Origin: a virus
DNA: 64,000 bases
IMG/VR virus record: IMGVR_UViG_3300031703_000002
Location: 16,141-80,140 of that record
Strand: one strand, 5' to 3'
The notes below the pieces were generated by a model. That model worked only from the letters and a program-made list of their open reading frames with translations. It had not been told where the DNA came from and made no database searches. A program made the position numbers and the translations under genes. Of this stretch, positions 42,701 through 52,171 are shown piece after piece (within the stretch, counting starts at the first letter, position 1; every line of letters starts with the position of its first letter).

Positions 42701-45553
42701 ATGGCACTAAGTCCTCAATTACTACAGTTCAAGAGCTCAGGCGTATATCGCTTAGAGTTTGACAAATCACAAACGGTAAACATTCCAGCAGAAACTATTA
42801 GATTAGTTGTAGGATCCTCTAAAAAAGGACCTTATAACACTCCGGTATTTATTGAAAATATTGAGCAATTCACTCAAGTATTCGGTGGTATCGACAAATC
42901 TTTAGAAAAGAAAGGTATGTATTTCCACAGATCATGTATCGAAACTCTTTCAAGAGGACCGATCTTGGCTTTAAATTTAACAGTAAAAGACGCAGCAGAC
43001 AGAATTGCATTGGTATCGCCAGCAACTAACTCTTCACAAGAAGGATTAGCAGCTACAACGGCATCGGTTCAATACAGTACAGTGTTTGATACAGATAAAT
43101 TTTGGGTACCATCTGATATAAAAACATTAACAGCAGCAAATAATATTTCTGCAACTTCAGACAACGCAATTTCATTCGCGAACATCAAACAAGAACCTAT
43201 TACAGTTATCATAAGACAAGCTGCTAATACTGCAGGTTTTGAAATGACAGCAAGAGAATGGTATGGTGAAGGAAACGTACCAGAAGGTATTGAAGATTTA
43301 GATTACGTATCTGATTACATGGTAGACGTATTTGTATTTAAAGGATCTTTCGATGCTTCTATATTACAAAATGACCCTACATACGGTGCATTCTTTACTG
43401 AAAAAGGTTTAGAAAGATCTAAATTAGCTAGCTTTACAGCTTTGAGAGAAGTTAGTTTAGTAGCACAATATTCTGGATCAGTTATTCCTGAATTTCAAGA
43501 TCAAGAAGGTCGTCAATTATACATTGAGACTTTAATTAACTTGGAAGCAAGAAGAACAGGTTTATTCTGTGCAATCAATGAAGAAGCTTTAGGTTCTATC
43601 GATTTCGTTGGTAATGACTTTAACATCTATCAAGATTACAAGGTATTATCACATAGAGTTGAACAAGATGCAACACCTAATGCTATTCCAACTGATAAAA
43701 TAACAGAAGTTTCTGCAAATGAAGTAGTTTTAAAAACTGCAACAATTGGTGATTTACTAACAGCAGGTATTAGTGACAACGGATATTTAAGAGCAGCAGT
43801 TGCAGGAGAATTTACAAAGATTTCTTCAATTGCTCAAGATGCAGGAGATGTTAGAATTACAACAGAAGCAAATATTAAACCAAATGTATATGAAGAATTT
43901 GCAGATCTTACTGCAGGTACTTTTAATTCAGGAGCAGTAACTGTTGTTGACGGAGAAATACATATTGCAAGCCCTGCAGGTAACGGAATTAACGCAGGTG
44001 CATTAATCGCAGCAAACGGTGTTGTACAAGGTAACTTCTTATTAGCATCAAACGGTGTAGATTATATAGCTATCGCAACATTAGACGAAGAATACTCGTC
44101 ACCTAACGGAAACGTTATAAGAATTGTAGCCGCAGGTGGAGGATCATTTAGTTCAACATACGCAGCACCAATAGCAACATCAATTACAGCAAAAGCAAGA
44201 ACAGCTAGTACAAGTTTTGAATTTACTACAATTGCACCAAATACTAGAGCAGTAATATTACCTACACAATTAAGCGGTTATGGTTTCATACATGAATCTG
44301 GATCACCAATATTTAAATTATCTTCTCTAGTAGCAAATGATACATTTGATTGGAAGACAGTTAAAGTAGGAATGTATGTACCAGCAAAAGACGGTAAATT
44401 GGCTAGAATTAAAAGAATTATTAAGACAGTATCAGACGATACACTTTCTAATATTTATGAATTCCAATGTCATAGACAACTTGTTGAAAGACCAGCATAT
44501 ACACTTAAGAGATATGAGGAAAGTACAACAACTTATACAATGTTCCCATTAGCGGCGGCAACTCAACAGCCAAAGTCAATTTCTCAATTATTAACTCAAT
44601 TGAAACCAGGTAATGGTTTATCTAATACGTTAATAGACAAAGATGCAATAACATTCAGATATGTAGTTGATACATTTGGTTCTTTAGAATCAGGTACTAT
44701 TCTTAATAAAGAAGAAATTACTCAATTATGTAAAGAAAGACAAAATGCTTCTGCAATTCTTAATGCACCTATGGTGAAAGAATTTAAAGCAGCAACTAAT
44801 CCTTCTTTCAAAAATTCTTTAGGAGCATTTGATACAAGATTAGTAGCAACAGGTGGAAACTTAGAACTTAACCCTACTGCAATCTATACATTACCAAGTC
44901 TTAATGAAGGTGCAAACTTCGGTTTCTACTATTCACCAGGACTTAATATCTCAGAAAACGGTAGAACTAAAGTAATTCCACCAGCAGCATACGTATCTAA
45001 CAACTATATCGACAAATATTTAGACGCATTACCATGGTCTATTATTGCAGGACCAAGAAGAGGTGTTGTAGGAGGTACAGGTGTACAAGGTTTAGAATTT
45101 GCATTTGATAAAAATGATAGAGATAACTTAGAGCCATTTGGTATTAACCCAATCGTATTCGAAAGAGGAGTTGGTTTAACTATTAAAGGTAATAAAACTG
45201 CACAACAATCAATTCAATCAGCATTATCTTCTGCTCACGTAAGAGAAGCGATGATCTATATTGAAGATGGTTTAGCAGAAATCTTGAAAAACTATTTATT
45301 CGAGTTCAATAACGCTCAAACTAGATTAGAGATTAAGACTTTAGCAGATTCATTTATGGAATCAGTTAAGAAAGACGGAGGTGTATACGATTATAGAAAC
45401 ATCATGGATGGATCTAACAACACTAACGATGTAATTGATCACAACATGGGTATTTTAGATACTTTTGTTGAGCCAGTTAAAGGTCTTGAAATCTTAGTAT
45501 CGAGAGTAACTATCTTGAATACAGGAGAAATAGCAACTGGGAACTTTGCATAA
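42701..45553 (+). CDS. 18: Tail sheath protein (gp18-like), enlarged
   Basis: A 950-residue protein, against 659 in T4. The N-terminus (SSGVYRLEFDKSQTVNIPAETIRLVVGSSKKGP) and C-terminus (DALPWSIIAGPRRGVV..., FNNAQTRLEIKTLADSFMESVKKDGGVYDYRNIMD) are the conserved sheath core. The middle (about 340-590) is a beta-rich insertion with A/G/T-rich repeats (GAVTVVDGEIHIASPAGNGINAGALIAANGV). Insertions at this point decorate the outer sheath surface in other phages, so the extra domain probably faces outwards. It contracts to drive the tube through the envelope. Confidence 0.88.
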   Translation: MALSPQLLQFKSSGVYRLEFDKSQTVNIPAETIRLVVGSSKKGPYNTPVFIENIEQFTQVFGGIDKSLEKKGMYFHRSCIETLSRGPILALNLTVKDAADRIALVSPATNSSQEGLAATTASVQYSTVFDTDKFWVPSDIKTLTAANNISATSDNAISFANIKQEPITVIIRQAANTAGFEMTAREWYGEGNVPEGIEDLDYVSDYMVDVFVFKGSFDASILQNDPTYGAFFTEKGLERSKLASFTALREVSLVAQYSGSVIPEFQDQEGRQLYIETLINLEARRTGLFCAINEEALGSIDFVGNDFNIYQDYKVLSHRVEQDATPNAIPTDKITEVSANEVVLKTATIGDLLTAGISDNGYLRAAVAGEFTKISSIAQDAGDVRITTEANIKPNVYEEFADLTAGTFNSGAVTVVDGEIHIASPAGNGINAGALIAANGVVQGNFLLASNGVDYIAIATLDEEYSSPNGNVIRIVAAGGGSFSSTYAAPIATSITAKARTASTSFEFTTIAPNTRAVILPTQLSGYGFIHESGSPIFKLSSLVANDTFDWKTVKVGMYVPAKDGKLARIKRIIKTVSDDTLSNIYEFQCHRQLVERPAYTLKRYEESTTTYTMFPLAAATQQPKSISQLLTQLKPGNGLSNTLIDKDAITFRYVVDTFGSLESGTILNKEEITQLCKERQNASAILNAPMVKEFKAATNPSFKNSLGAFDTRLVATGGNLELNPTAIYTLPSLNEGANFGFYYSPGLNISENGRTKVIPPAAYVSNNYIDKYLDALPWSIIAGPRRGVVGGTGVQGLEFAFDKNDRDNLEPFGINPIVFERGVGLTIKGNKTAQQSIQSALSSAHVREAMIYIEDGLAEILKNYLFEFNNAQTRLEIKTLADSFMESVKKDGGVYDYRNIMDGSNNTNDVIDHNMGILDTFVEPVKGLEILVSRVTILNTGEIATGNFA

Positions 45554-45561
45554 CAAAATAA

Positions 45562-45571
45562 GATATATAAA
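45562..45571 (+). promoter_or_regulatory. Late promoter box GATATATAAA
   Basis: 18 nt before the tail tube ATG. Confidence 0.65.
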
Positions 45572-45588
45572 ATAAACACATACAAATT

Positions 45589-46146
45589 ATGGCATTACCA
45601 CACTATTCAGAAGATCAAACACAAAAGAAAGGGAAGAACTTCGAACCTGTACAAGCTAACCTTTTTGAGGTAACTATTTTACCTCCAGACGGTGTTGCTG
45701 GACAAGAACTATTATTGCAACATGTTAATACTATTGGAGGATTAGCAGCATTGCATAAAGATATTTCACCTATCACTCAAAAGTATAAACAAGCTACTAG
45801 ATCATTCGCTGGTACAGTAGATGATACTTCGATAGATGTAGCTATTAACTTTTCATTGAACTTAAATGATTCTAACCAAGCGTACTTATATAAAACATTA
45901 CGTCAATGGTACAGAGCACAATATAATCCAGAAACTGGTGAAATGGGCTTGAAGAAGAATTATGTAGGAACAATTGTAATAGTTCAATTTAACAGAGAAG
46001 GTGATATTTTCAGAAAAATCACTTTAGATGACTGTTTCATTATTTCAGGACTTTCATTTACAGATTCACTTGATTATTCATCAGGAGATGTACAAACATT
46101 AGATATCACATGGAGATCTGATGTATATGCAGAAGAAGTAAACTAA
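45589..46146 (+). CDS. 19: Tail tube protein (gp19-like)
   Basis: A 185-residue protein (T4 gp19 163). PVQANLFEVTILPPDGV near 20-36, the strand D-V-A-I-N-F-S-L-N-L near 84, LYKTLRQWYRAQYNPETGEMG near 100 and C-terminal TLDITWRSDVY are typical of contractile-tail tube subunits. It stacks in hexamers inside the sheath. A terminator follows. Confidence 0.85.
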   Translation: MALPHYSEDQTQKKGKNFEPVQANLFEVTILPPDGVAGQELLLQHVNTIGGLAALHKDISPITQKYKQATRSFAGTVDDTSIDVAINFSLNLNDSNQAYLYKTLRQWYRAQYNPETGEMGLKKNYVGTIVIVQFNREGDIFRKITLDDCFIISGLSFTDSLDYSSGDVQTLDITWRSDVYAEEVN

Positions 46147-46154
46147 TTAAACTT

Positions 46155-46190
46155 AATAAGAAGGCTTCGCAAGAAACCTTCTTATTTTTT
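46155..46190 (+). terminator. Intrinsic terminator
   Basis: AATAAGAAGG (46155-46164) pairs with CCTTCTTATT (46177-46186), then TTTT. Confidence 0.9.
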
Positions 46191-46230
46191 GTAAAATAAA
46201 TATAATATATTATTAACATACCAAAATATT

Positions 46231-46449
46231 ATGAATAACCACAAATTAACAAAAAAGCTTCAAGTTCTTCTTAGCGAGATTGAAGTGGCCGCAGTTAATC
46301 GATGTATTTTAAATGATGCGTTGGAGACTGAAAACCGGCCAGTTTCTGTTAGCGCATGGATACGAGATTTAATAAAAAGAGAATTAAGTATCAAAGCCGT
46401 CGAACAGAAGTCTTTTATTAAAAATAAGCTAAAAAATCTAAATAAATAA
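46231..46449 (+). CDS. Ribbon-helix-helix-like DNA-binding protein
   Basis: A 72-residue protein. VAAVNRCILNDALETENRPVSVSAWIRDLIKREL has the helix-turn-helix arrangement of Arc/MetJ proteins (…P-x-S-x-S-x-W-I-R-x-L-I…), preceded by a short strand-forming region. As a dimer it would bind an operator. The position after the tail tube terminator suggests it may regulate part of the tail operon or act on host genes; target unknown. Confidence 0.5.
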   Translation: MNNHKLTKKLQVLLSEIEVAAVNRCILNDALETENRPVSVSAWIRDLIKRELSIKAVEQKSFIKNKLKNLNK

Positions 46450-46453
46450 TAAC

Positions 46454-47458
46454 ATGAACGAAAAAGTAAACAAAAACGAAGAAGCTGCAAAAGCGATGTT
46501 AGAAGCCAAAGATCAAATTAACTCAAAGGCAACTGACAGTCAAGCAACTGAAACGGTCGCAGCAGAAATGCTAGAGACAGTAGACTCTAATGGATTAGGT
46601 AAAGTCAACATGGATAACTTTGGACAAGCAAGACCTGAAAAGTCTGCAGACCAGTTTTTAGGATGGATGAATCTTGATCAAGAAACTCTGCCATCAAAGG
46701 GTAAATTCTATCCACGTGATACTGTGATTAAAATCAGATCTGCGAGAGCTGCTGAAATTAGACACTTTTCTACAATGGATGAGAACAACTACATTGATAT
46801 GGAAGAGAAATTGAATCACATCGTGGAGATGTGTACTCAGATCACTGCAAACGATAAGAGATTATCTTACAAGGATATTTTAGAAGAAGATAGAATTGTA
46901 ATTCTATTGACTATTAGAGATCTTACCTTTCCAGAACCAGAGAATAAATTAATTCTTAAAGGTAAAACTGAACACACTAAAAAAACAGTAGATATCGAAC
47001 TAGCAACTAAATATTTAGTTGCCACAGTAGTCCCTACTGAAATAGAAGCTTACTATAGTTCTAAAGACAGAACATATGTTATTAAAACTAGATCAGCTGG
47101 TGAAGTTATGATGCGTCCACCTTCAATTGGTGTAATGCAAGAAATAACTAAGTATTTAAAAGACAGGCAGGAAAAAGAAATAGAATTCGATAAAGCATTT
47201 ATACAAATATTACCGTATATCACGCCAGATTGGAGACAACTTAATTTACCTAGAATTTTCAATTTAGAAGTTGACTATAAAGCATGGAACGAAAAGAAAT
47301 TCATGGTTATCTATAGACTAGCAGAAAAAATGAAAATTGGAGTTGAAACAACACTTGAAATGGAATTCGATGGGGAGATCGCGAAAGCCCCTCTTGACTT
47401 CCCAGGTGGCATCAAAAGTCTTTTCATTATTTCAGATCTCGCTGGAGAATTACTTTAA
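46454..47458 (+). CDS. 26: Baseplate hub/chaperone protein (T4 gp26-like family)
   Basis: A 334-residue protein. DQETLPSKGKFYPRDTVIKIRSARAAEIRHFSTMDE near 76-112 is the 'LPS-x-G-x-F-Y' block of the T4 baseplate family (I recall it as Pfam PF12322). The N-terminal 65 residues are acidic and disordered. The last in-frame codons are TTA CTT TAA at 47450-47458; the +1 frame continues with a well-formed helical extension (next entry). In T4 this family takes part in hub assembly. Confidence 0.65.
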   Translation: MNEKVNKNEEAAKAMLEAKDQINSKATDSQATETVAAEMLETVDSNGLGKVNMDNFGQARPEKSADQFLGWMNLDQETLPSKGKFYPRDTVIKIRSARAAEIRHFSTMDENNYIDMEEKLNHIVEMCTQITANDKRLSYKDILEEDRIVILLTIRDLTFPEPENKLILKGKTEHTKKTVDIELATKYLVATVVPTEIEAYYSSKDRTYVIKTRSAGEVMMRPPSIGVMQEITKYLKDRQEKEIEFDKAFIQILPYITPDWRQLNLPRIFNLEVDYKAWNEKKFMVIYRLAEKMKIGVETTLEMEFDGEIAKAPLDFPGGIKSLFIISDLAGELL

Positions 47459-47705
47459 GACTAAGTTCTATCTGGGTATACATCTCAGAATGCAACCGTC
47501 AGAGATCGAAAATATGTACTACTACGAGTTTTGGTATTATTTAAAGAATCTTTCGGAATACATTAAAGAGAAGAATAATCAGAACAAGGATCAGGAAGAA
47601 CAGTCGGCGCAGCAACAGAGCGATATGAGCTCTAAGTACAAAACGCCTTCGATGCCTAAGATCCCACAGATGAGTGCACCTTCAATGAAGATGCCCAAAT
47701 TCTAA
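47457..47705 (+). CDS. +1-frame extension of the gp26-like protein
   Basis: After CTT TAA (47453-47458) the +1 frame is open: KTKFYLGIHLRMQPSEIENMYYYEFWYYLKNLSEY... then a Q/S/P/M-rich tail to 47705. The block Y-L-G-x-H-L-x-M-Q-P-S-E-I-E-x-M-Y-Y-Y-E resembles the C-terminal helical part of tail assembly chaperones, so it looks like a continuation of the same protein. CTT TAA resembles the CUU UGA +1 shift site of RF2 mRNA. Without a shift, translation would need ATG 47337 or a later internal ATG, neither with a good leader. Confidence 0.5.
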   Translation, partial: KTKFYLGIHLRMQPSEIENMYYYEFWYYLKNLSEYIKEKNNQNKDQEEQSAQQQSDMSSKYKTPSMPKIPQMSAPSMKMPKF

Positions 47706-47706
47706 A

Positions 47707-47716
47707 GATATATAAA
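47707..47716 (+). promoter_or_regulatory. Late promoter box GATATATAAA
   Basis: 65 nt upstream of the tape measure start; a second, imperfect box (GATATACACATAAA, 47767-47780) touches the start codon. Confidence 0.55.
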
Positions 47717-47780
47717 GAGTACATAGACAAACGCTACATTAGTAGCGTTTGTTTTATACTAAAAAAGATATACACATAAA

Positions 47781-50700
47781 TTGGCAGCACTAATACCACC
47801 ATTTTTAGCCAGCGCATTCGAAAGAATGGGTTCAGGTAATAAATTCTTAGAACAGATAACAGTTAATACCCAGAAAACAGCAACATCGGTTTCTGTAGGT
47901 GGTGACCTGTACAAAAAAATTGATGAACTTGTCAAAGCGCTAAAGGGCGGCAAGGCCTCAGGTGGAAGCAGCAAACTTTCTATTAAAGAAGCATTAGTAC
48001 TTAGAATTACTTCAGGTGCATTAGAACCTATTGGACTTGGTTTAGGTATAATTGTAGATTCATTGAATCGTGCACCAGACGGTGAAGAACTTAAAATAAA
48101 AATGGAAGCGCTGACTAACGGTCTTCTATCACTTGGTGATGTAGGTTGGTCAATATTAAAGTTTGCAGGATTAATGATATTAGCATTACCGCTATTAATT
48201 CTTGCAGGACTCGCAATGATAGTAACAGTACCACTAATTAAATTAATGGTAGACGGTCTAATGTGGGCTACTAAGAAATTAACTAAGAAAGGATTAAAAA
48301 ACATTGCAGCACTTGGTGATGTAGGTAAAGCTTTAATGATACTATCAGTGAGTTTAGTATTAGTTGCGTTATTAGCACCTTATGCATTAAAGGGATTATT
48401 AGTAGCAGGTGCAATATTACTAGGATTCGGATTGATGTTAATGGTACTAGATAAAATGGGACTAGATCCAAAGGGTATCAAAAAACTTGGAAATGCATTA
48501 AAATCACTAGCACTTGGTTTATTAGGACTTAGTTTAACACTTGTGTTGATAGGATTTATTGGATCTTATGTTTTAGCAGGATTAGGAACAGCAGTGATGG
48601 TTGTATTAACAATCGGTGCAATGTTCTGGTTATTAGATAAGATGCAAGTTGATAAATCAATGAAAAAAACAGGCTTAGCACTTATATTTGCTGCAGGAGC
48701 AATATTGTCAGTATCTATAGCATTAGTATTATCTCACCTTATATTAGGAAGTATTGGTTTTGAAGAAGTAGCGAAAGTCATGTTAATTGTGGCAGGTATA
48801 GCAGTAGTATTCGGTGTTATTGGATTAGCTGGTAAACAAATTAGAAAAGGAGCTAAGGCTCTTATATTTGCAGCCGGAGCAATCGTTGCACTTTCTGTAG
48901 CTATTTGGATCATGCAAATGGTTTTAGGTAATATGACAGGAGATGATGTTTTAACATCGTATAAAGTACTTGCAGTTATTGCAGGTATAGGAATAGTAAT
49001 GGCAGTTGCAGGTTTAGCACACAAACAAATTAAAAAAGGTGCAATAGCAATGGGCTTTGCAGCAATATCGTTAATAGCAATAGGAATTGGTGTGGCAGTA
49101 ATGGGCTGGGCAGTTAAAGACTTAGAATGGAAACACATCGGTATGATGGGTGCAATTATAGGTGGCTTAGCAGTAGCATTTGGAGTAGCAGGAATAGGTC
49201 CAATACCACTAGCAATTGTATTAGGTTCAGCAGCAATGGCAGTAGCCGGACTTGCTTTACTACCAATAGGGTTAGGTGTATCGGTTTTCGGTGCAGCAAT
49301 TAAAGATTTAACATGGGAACATGTTGGTATGATGGGTGCAATAGTTGTTGGAGTAGGTCTTGCCATGGCAGGTGCCGGTTTAGCTTCTCCATTTATAATA
49401 GCAGGTTCAGCAGCAATGGCAATCGCCGGTGGTGCATTGTTTGCTATTGGAAAAGGAATCACTCCATTAGCATCTATTAATTTCAAAAAATTATTCACAG
49501 GTACAGGTTTATTTGCACCTTCAGGACAAGAAACAGAAGGCTTTATGGGAATTGGTGGTGGAAGACCAAAGACATATTTAGAAGTTATGATAGAATCTAT
49601 GAGAGATTCATTTGCTCTTAATCCATTTACAATTCCATTAGTAATTGCAGGGTCTGCAGCTATGATATTAGTTGGAAAGGCTTTAAATTCTATAGCAATT
49701 GGTTTAGTCGAATTTCAAAAATTATCAGAAGGCATAGATACTAATGTATTAGCAGTGAATGTAATGTTCATGACAAGTATATTATCAGAGACATTTGCAA
49801 GAATAGGTAATAAACACAAAGGAGGATTCTTATTCGGTAGTAATCCAGTAGCTGATGGTATTAAAGCTGTAATGGGAATGGGCGCAGCTCTTACCAATAT
49901 AGCAGTTGGTATGCAAAACATGGCCAATCTTAGATTCCCAGTAGAATACGATAAAGACGGTAAACCTACTAAATATGAATCAATGGATTCAGACGCACCA
50001 GTACGAGTTGCTGCAAACGCAGCTATGATCACTCGTGTTTTAGCAAAAGTATTTGGAGATATAGGAACAGAATTTCCAGGTGGTAAAAAATCACTATGGG
50101 AATCTGTATTTGGAGGTGGAACACCATCTCCAGTAGCTGATGGTATTTCAGCTGTGATGGGAATGGGAGGAGCGCTTACTGGCGTAGCTTTAGGATTCCA
50201 AGCAATGGCAAATCTTAATTTCCCAATAGCATGGGATAAAGAAGGAAAACCAACAAAATATGCTAAAATTTCAAATCTTTCAGCAAACGCACAAAGAGTT
50301 GCAGATAATACTAAATTAATAGTAACAGCACTGAGTGGAACCTTCGCTGAAATCGGCGCCGGTAAAACTTCTAAATGGTGGCAAGGATCCACCTCATTTG
50401 AAAAAGGAACCAAAGTAGTTAACGCATTAGGATTACCGCTTAAGAATTTAGCAGAAGGTGTTCAAAATATGGCAGATATGAAATTTGCAGATGGATACGA
50501 CGCTGATGGTAAAGCAACTGGATGGACAAGTCTAAGTGACATGAAACCAGGTGCTTTAAAAAAGAAAATAGGTACTAATACTCAATTATTAATAGAAGCG
50601 CTTACCGATACATTTACGGCAATTGGTGGTGGTAAATCTAAAACATCAAGTTGGTGGCAAGGAACCACTGCATTTGAAAAGGGTATTGAAGTAATCAGTT

Positions 50701-51467
50701 TAATATCAGAACCTTATAAAAAATTAAGTTCTGTTGTTAAAGAATTAGTAGCATTCAAAGATATAGACAGTACGAAAATTAAAAATGATTTACAAAATTT
50801 AGTTGCAGGTTTTACAACAGTAGGTGAAACATCAGATGCTAATACTTTATTTAATGCTACGAAACTTGCAATCGCAGTAGGTGACACATACGCTAAAATG
50901 AGCAACGCCATTCCTGCAATAGCAAATGCTAAAATGGATTCTGAAACAGGTGACATATTCTCTAATTTATTATTTGGTAGAGTTGACGCAGGAGATGCAT
51001 CTGTTGGTTATTATAATCAAATGAAAATGCAACATGCATTAGCAGCTACTTATGGAAAGGCTGGAGAAAACTTCCCTAAAATTCAAGGAGCTATTAATTC
51101 ATTGGATCTTACTAAATTAACAGAGAGTAGAAAGATGTTTGAAGCATTAGCAGTTCTATCTGAAGGCGGTTCTCCAGGAGATATTCTATCAGCAATGGGT
51201 GAATCATTAGAATCAGCAATGCAACGATTAGCAGACATGTTACAAGAATTTAAAGGCAGTGTAGAAGAAGGTAATACATCTAGTAATTCAGCATTCGAAG
51301 GTATTAAAGATGCAGTATCATCAGTTGGTGCAGCAATGAATCCACTCAAAGATAAAAACACAGCTGCCGCAGAACCTGCTAAAATGCCATCAAAAATGAC
51401 AGTGACGTTAGATCAATCATCAATAGATGCTCTAAAAGAAAATGGCTTTGGTGGTGGAAATTCATAA
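47781..51467 (+). CDS. Tail tape measure protein
   Basis: A 1228-residue protein with an apparent TTG start (TTG GCA GCA CTA), chosen because no in-frame ATG precedes the conserved-looking N-terminus. Residues 75-560 are a long array of hydrophobic, A/G/I/L/V-rich helices that partly repeat (ALIFAAGAI..., IGMMGAI..., AGSAAMAIAG), as expected for a tape measure stored in the tube and inserted into a membrane. The second half has repeats of the type F-x-x-I-G-x-x-x-x-x-W-W-x-G-x-T. By about 1.5 Angstrom per residue the tail would be near 180 nm. Confidence 0.75.
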   Translation: MAALIPPFLASAFERMGSGNKFLEQITVNTQKTATSVSVGGDLYKKIDELVKALKGGKASGGSSKLSIKEALVLRITSGALEPIGLGLGIIVDSLNRAPDGEELKIKMEALTNGLLSLGDVGWSILKFAGLMILALPLLILAGLAMIVTVPLIKLMVDGLMWATKKLTKKGLKNIAALGDVGKALMILSVSLVLVALLAPYALKGLLVAGAILLGFGLMLMVLDKMGLDPKGIKKLGNALKSLALGLLGLSLTLVLIGFIGSYVLAGLGTAVMVVLTIGAMFWLLDKMQVDKSMKKTGLALIFAAGAILSVSIALVLSHLILGSIGFEEVAKVMLIVAGIAVVFGVIGLAGKQIRKGAKALIFAAGAIVALSVAIWIMQMVLGNMTGDDVLTSYKVLAVIAGIGIVMAVAGLAHKQIKKGAIAMGFAAISLIAIGIGVAVMGWAVKDLEWKHIGMMGAIIGGLAVAFGVAGIGPIPLAIVLGSAAMAVAGLALLPIGLGVSVFGAAIKDLTWEHVGMMGAIVVGVGLAMAGAGLASPFIIAGSAAMAIAGGALFAIGKGITPLASINFKKLFTGTGLFAPSGQETEGFMGIGGGRPKTYLEVMIESMRDSFALNPFTIPLVIAGSAAMILVGKALNSIAIGLVEFQKLSEGIDTNVLAVNVMFMTSILSETFARIGNKHKGGFLFGSNPVADGIKAVMGMGAALTNIAVGMQNMANLRFPVEYDKDGKPTKYESMDSDAPVRVAANAAMITRVLAKVFGDIGTEFPGGKKSLWESVFGGGTPSPVADGISAVMGMGGALTGVALGFQAMANLNFPIAWDKEGKPTKYAKISNLSANAQRVADNTKLIVTALSGTFAEIGAGKTSKWWQGSTSFEKGTKVVNALGLPLKNLAEGVQNMADMKFADGYDADGKATGWTSLSDMKPGALKKKIGTNTQLLIEALTDTFTAIGGGKSKTSSWWQGTTAFEKGIEVISLISEPYKKLSSVVKELVAFKDIDSTKIKNDLQNLVAGFTTVGETSDANTLFNATKLAIAVGDTYAKMSNAIPAIANAKMDSETGDIFSNLLFGRVDAGDASVGYYNQMKMQHALAATYGKAGENFPKIQGAINSLDLTKLTESRKMFEALAVLSEGGSPGDILSAMGESLESAMQRLADMLQEFKGSVEEGNTSSNSAFEGIKDAVSSVGAAMNPLKDKNTAAAEPAKMPSKMTVTLDQSSIDALKENGFGGGNS

Positions 51468-51516
51468 ACTTGAAACAAAATAAGATGTTATTGTATAATG
51501 TTTAAATACACAACAT

Positions 51517-51774
51517 ATGATAACATCAACTACATCTCAATATGATAGCTCTACTCTTACGTCAGCATCATACAGCTACAAACACAAAACTTTAATGGTT
51601 CATTTCAACCATGCTTCATATCTTTATAAAGAAGTAGAAGCCGTTGATTTTGAAAAATTCAATTCAGCTGATTCTCAGGGTAAAGCCCTTAACGAATTTA
51701 TCAAAGGTAAATACGAGTTTGATAAAGTAAATGACGATATTTTAGAATTAGTAACAGAACCAAAAACAATATAA
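51517..51774 (+). CDS. KTSC-domain protein
   Basis: An 85-residue protein. SASYSYKHKTLMVHFNHASYLYKEVEAVDFEKFNSADSQGKALNEFIKGKYEF has the K-x-L-x-V-x-F-x-x-x-x-x-Y-x-Y-x-x-V and S-x-G-x-x-x-N-x-x-I-K-x-x-Y pattern of KTSC domains (after Lys-tRNA synthetase C-terminal-like), common in phages and of unknown function. An early-type promoter-like stretch (TTGTATAATG) lies at 51492-51501. Confidence 0.6.
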   Translation: MITSTTSQYDSSTLTSASYSYKHKTLMVHFNHASYLYKEVEAVDFEKFNSADSQGKALNEFIKGKYEFDKVNDDILELVTEPKTI

Positions 51775-51775
51775 C

Positions 51776-52099
51776 ATGGAACAATTAGCAGCATTCGCAT
51801 TAGGATCATTAGTAGTATTAGTAACATATGCCGTAGTATATGTAATTAGATCAATTATGAAAATTAAAGCATTAACTAACGAACTTGATCTATTCAAATT
51901 AGATTTCGAAGACGTACATATCGAATTATTAGATCGTACTCATGCTCTTGATATTAGAATTGATCAAGAAATTGACAGAGTAGATGATATTGATGATAAG
52001 CAACGAGATCTATTAAGTGAAGCAGTAGATCAGATAACAATGCACTTTGAAAATGTAGAAGAACAAATTAATTTATGTAAATCTAAAAAGAAGAAATAA
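51776..52099 (+). CDS. Membrane-anchored coiled-coil protein
   Basis: A 107-residue protein with one N-terminal transmembrane helix (about 5-27, LAAFALGSLVVLVTYAVVYVIRSI) and an acidic coiled coil (33-100), ending in a lysine cluster. Topology is probably N-terminal anchor with the coil in the cytoplasm (positive K/R after the helix). Similar small phage proteins act in superinfection exclusion or lysis control; no direct evidence here. Starts 1 nt after the previous stop. Confidence 0.5.
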   Translation: MEQLAAFALGSLVVLVTYAVVYVIRSIMKIKALTNELDLFKLDFEDVHIELLDRTHALDIRIDQEIDRVDDIDDKQRDLLSEAVDQITMHFENVEEQINLCKSKKKK

Positions 52100-52123
52100 A
52101 GACATCCCTGAAAAAGAAGAATT

Positions 52124-52153
52124 AAGCACCTAATAAATACGGTGCTTTTTTTT
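52124..52153 (+). terminator. Intrinsic terminator
   Basis: AAGCACC (52124-52130) pairs with GGTGCTT (52141-52147), loop of ten, followed by eight T. Confidence 0.88.
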
Positions 52154-52171
52154 GAAACAAAGTGAAACCAA

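Noticed and set aside
48734-49498. 254-residue open frame on the minus strand
   Set aside because: Antisense of the hydrophobic tape measure repeats; composition (A/P/I/T) is an artefact of the opposite strand.
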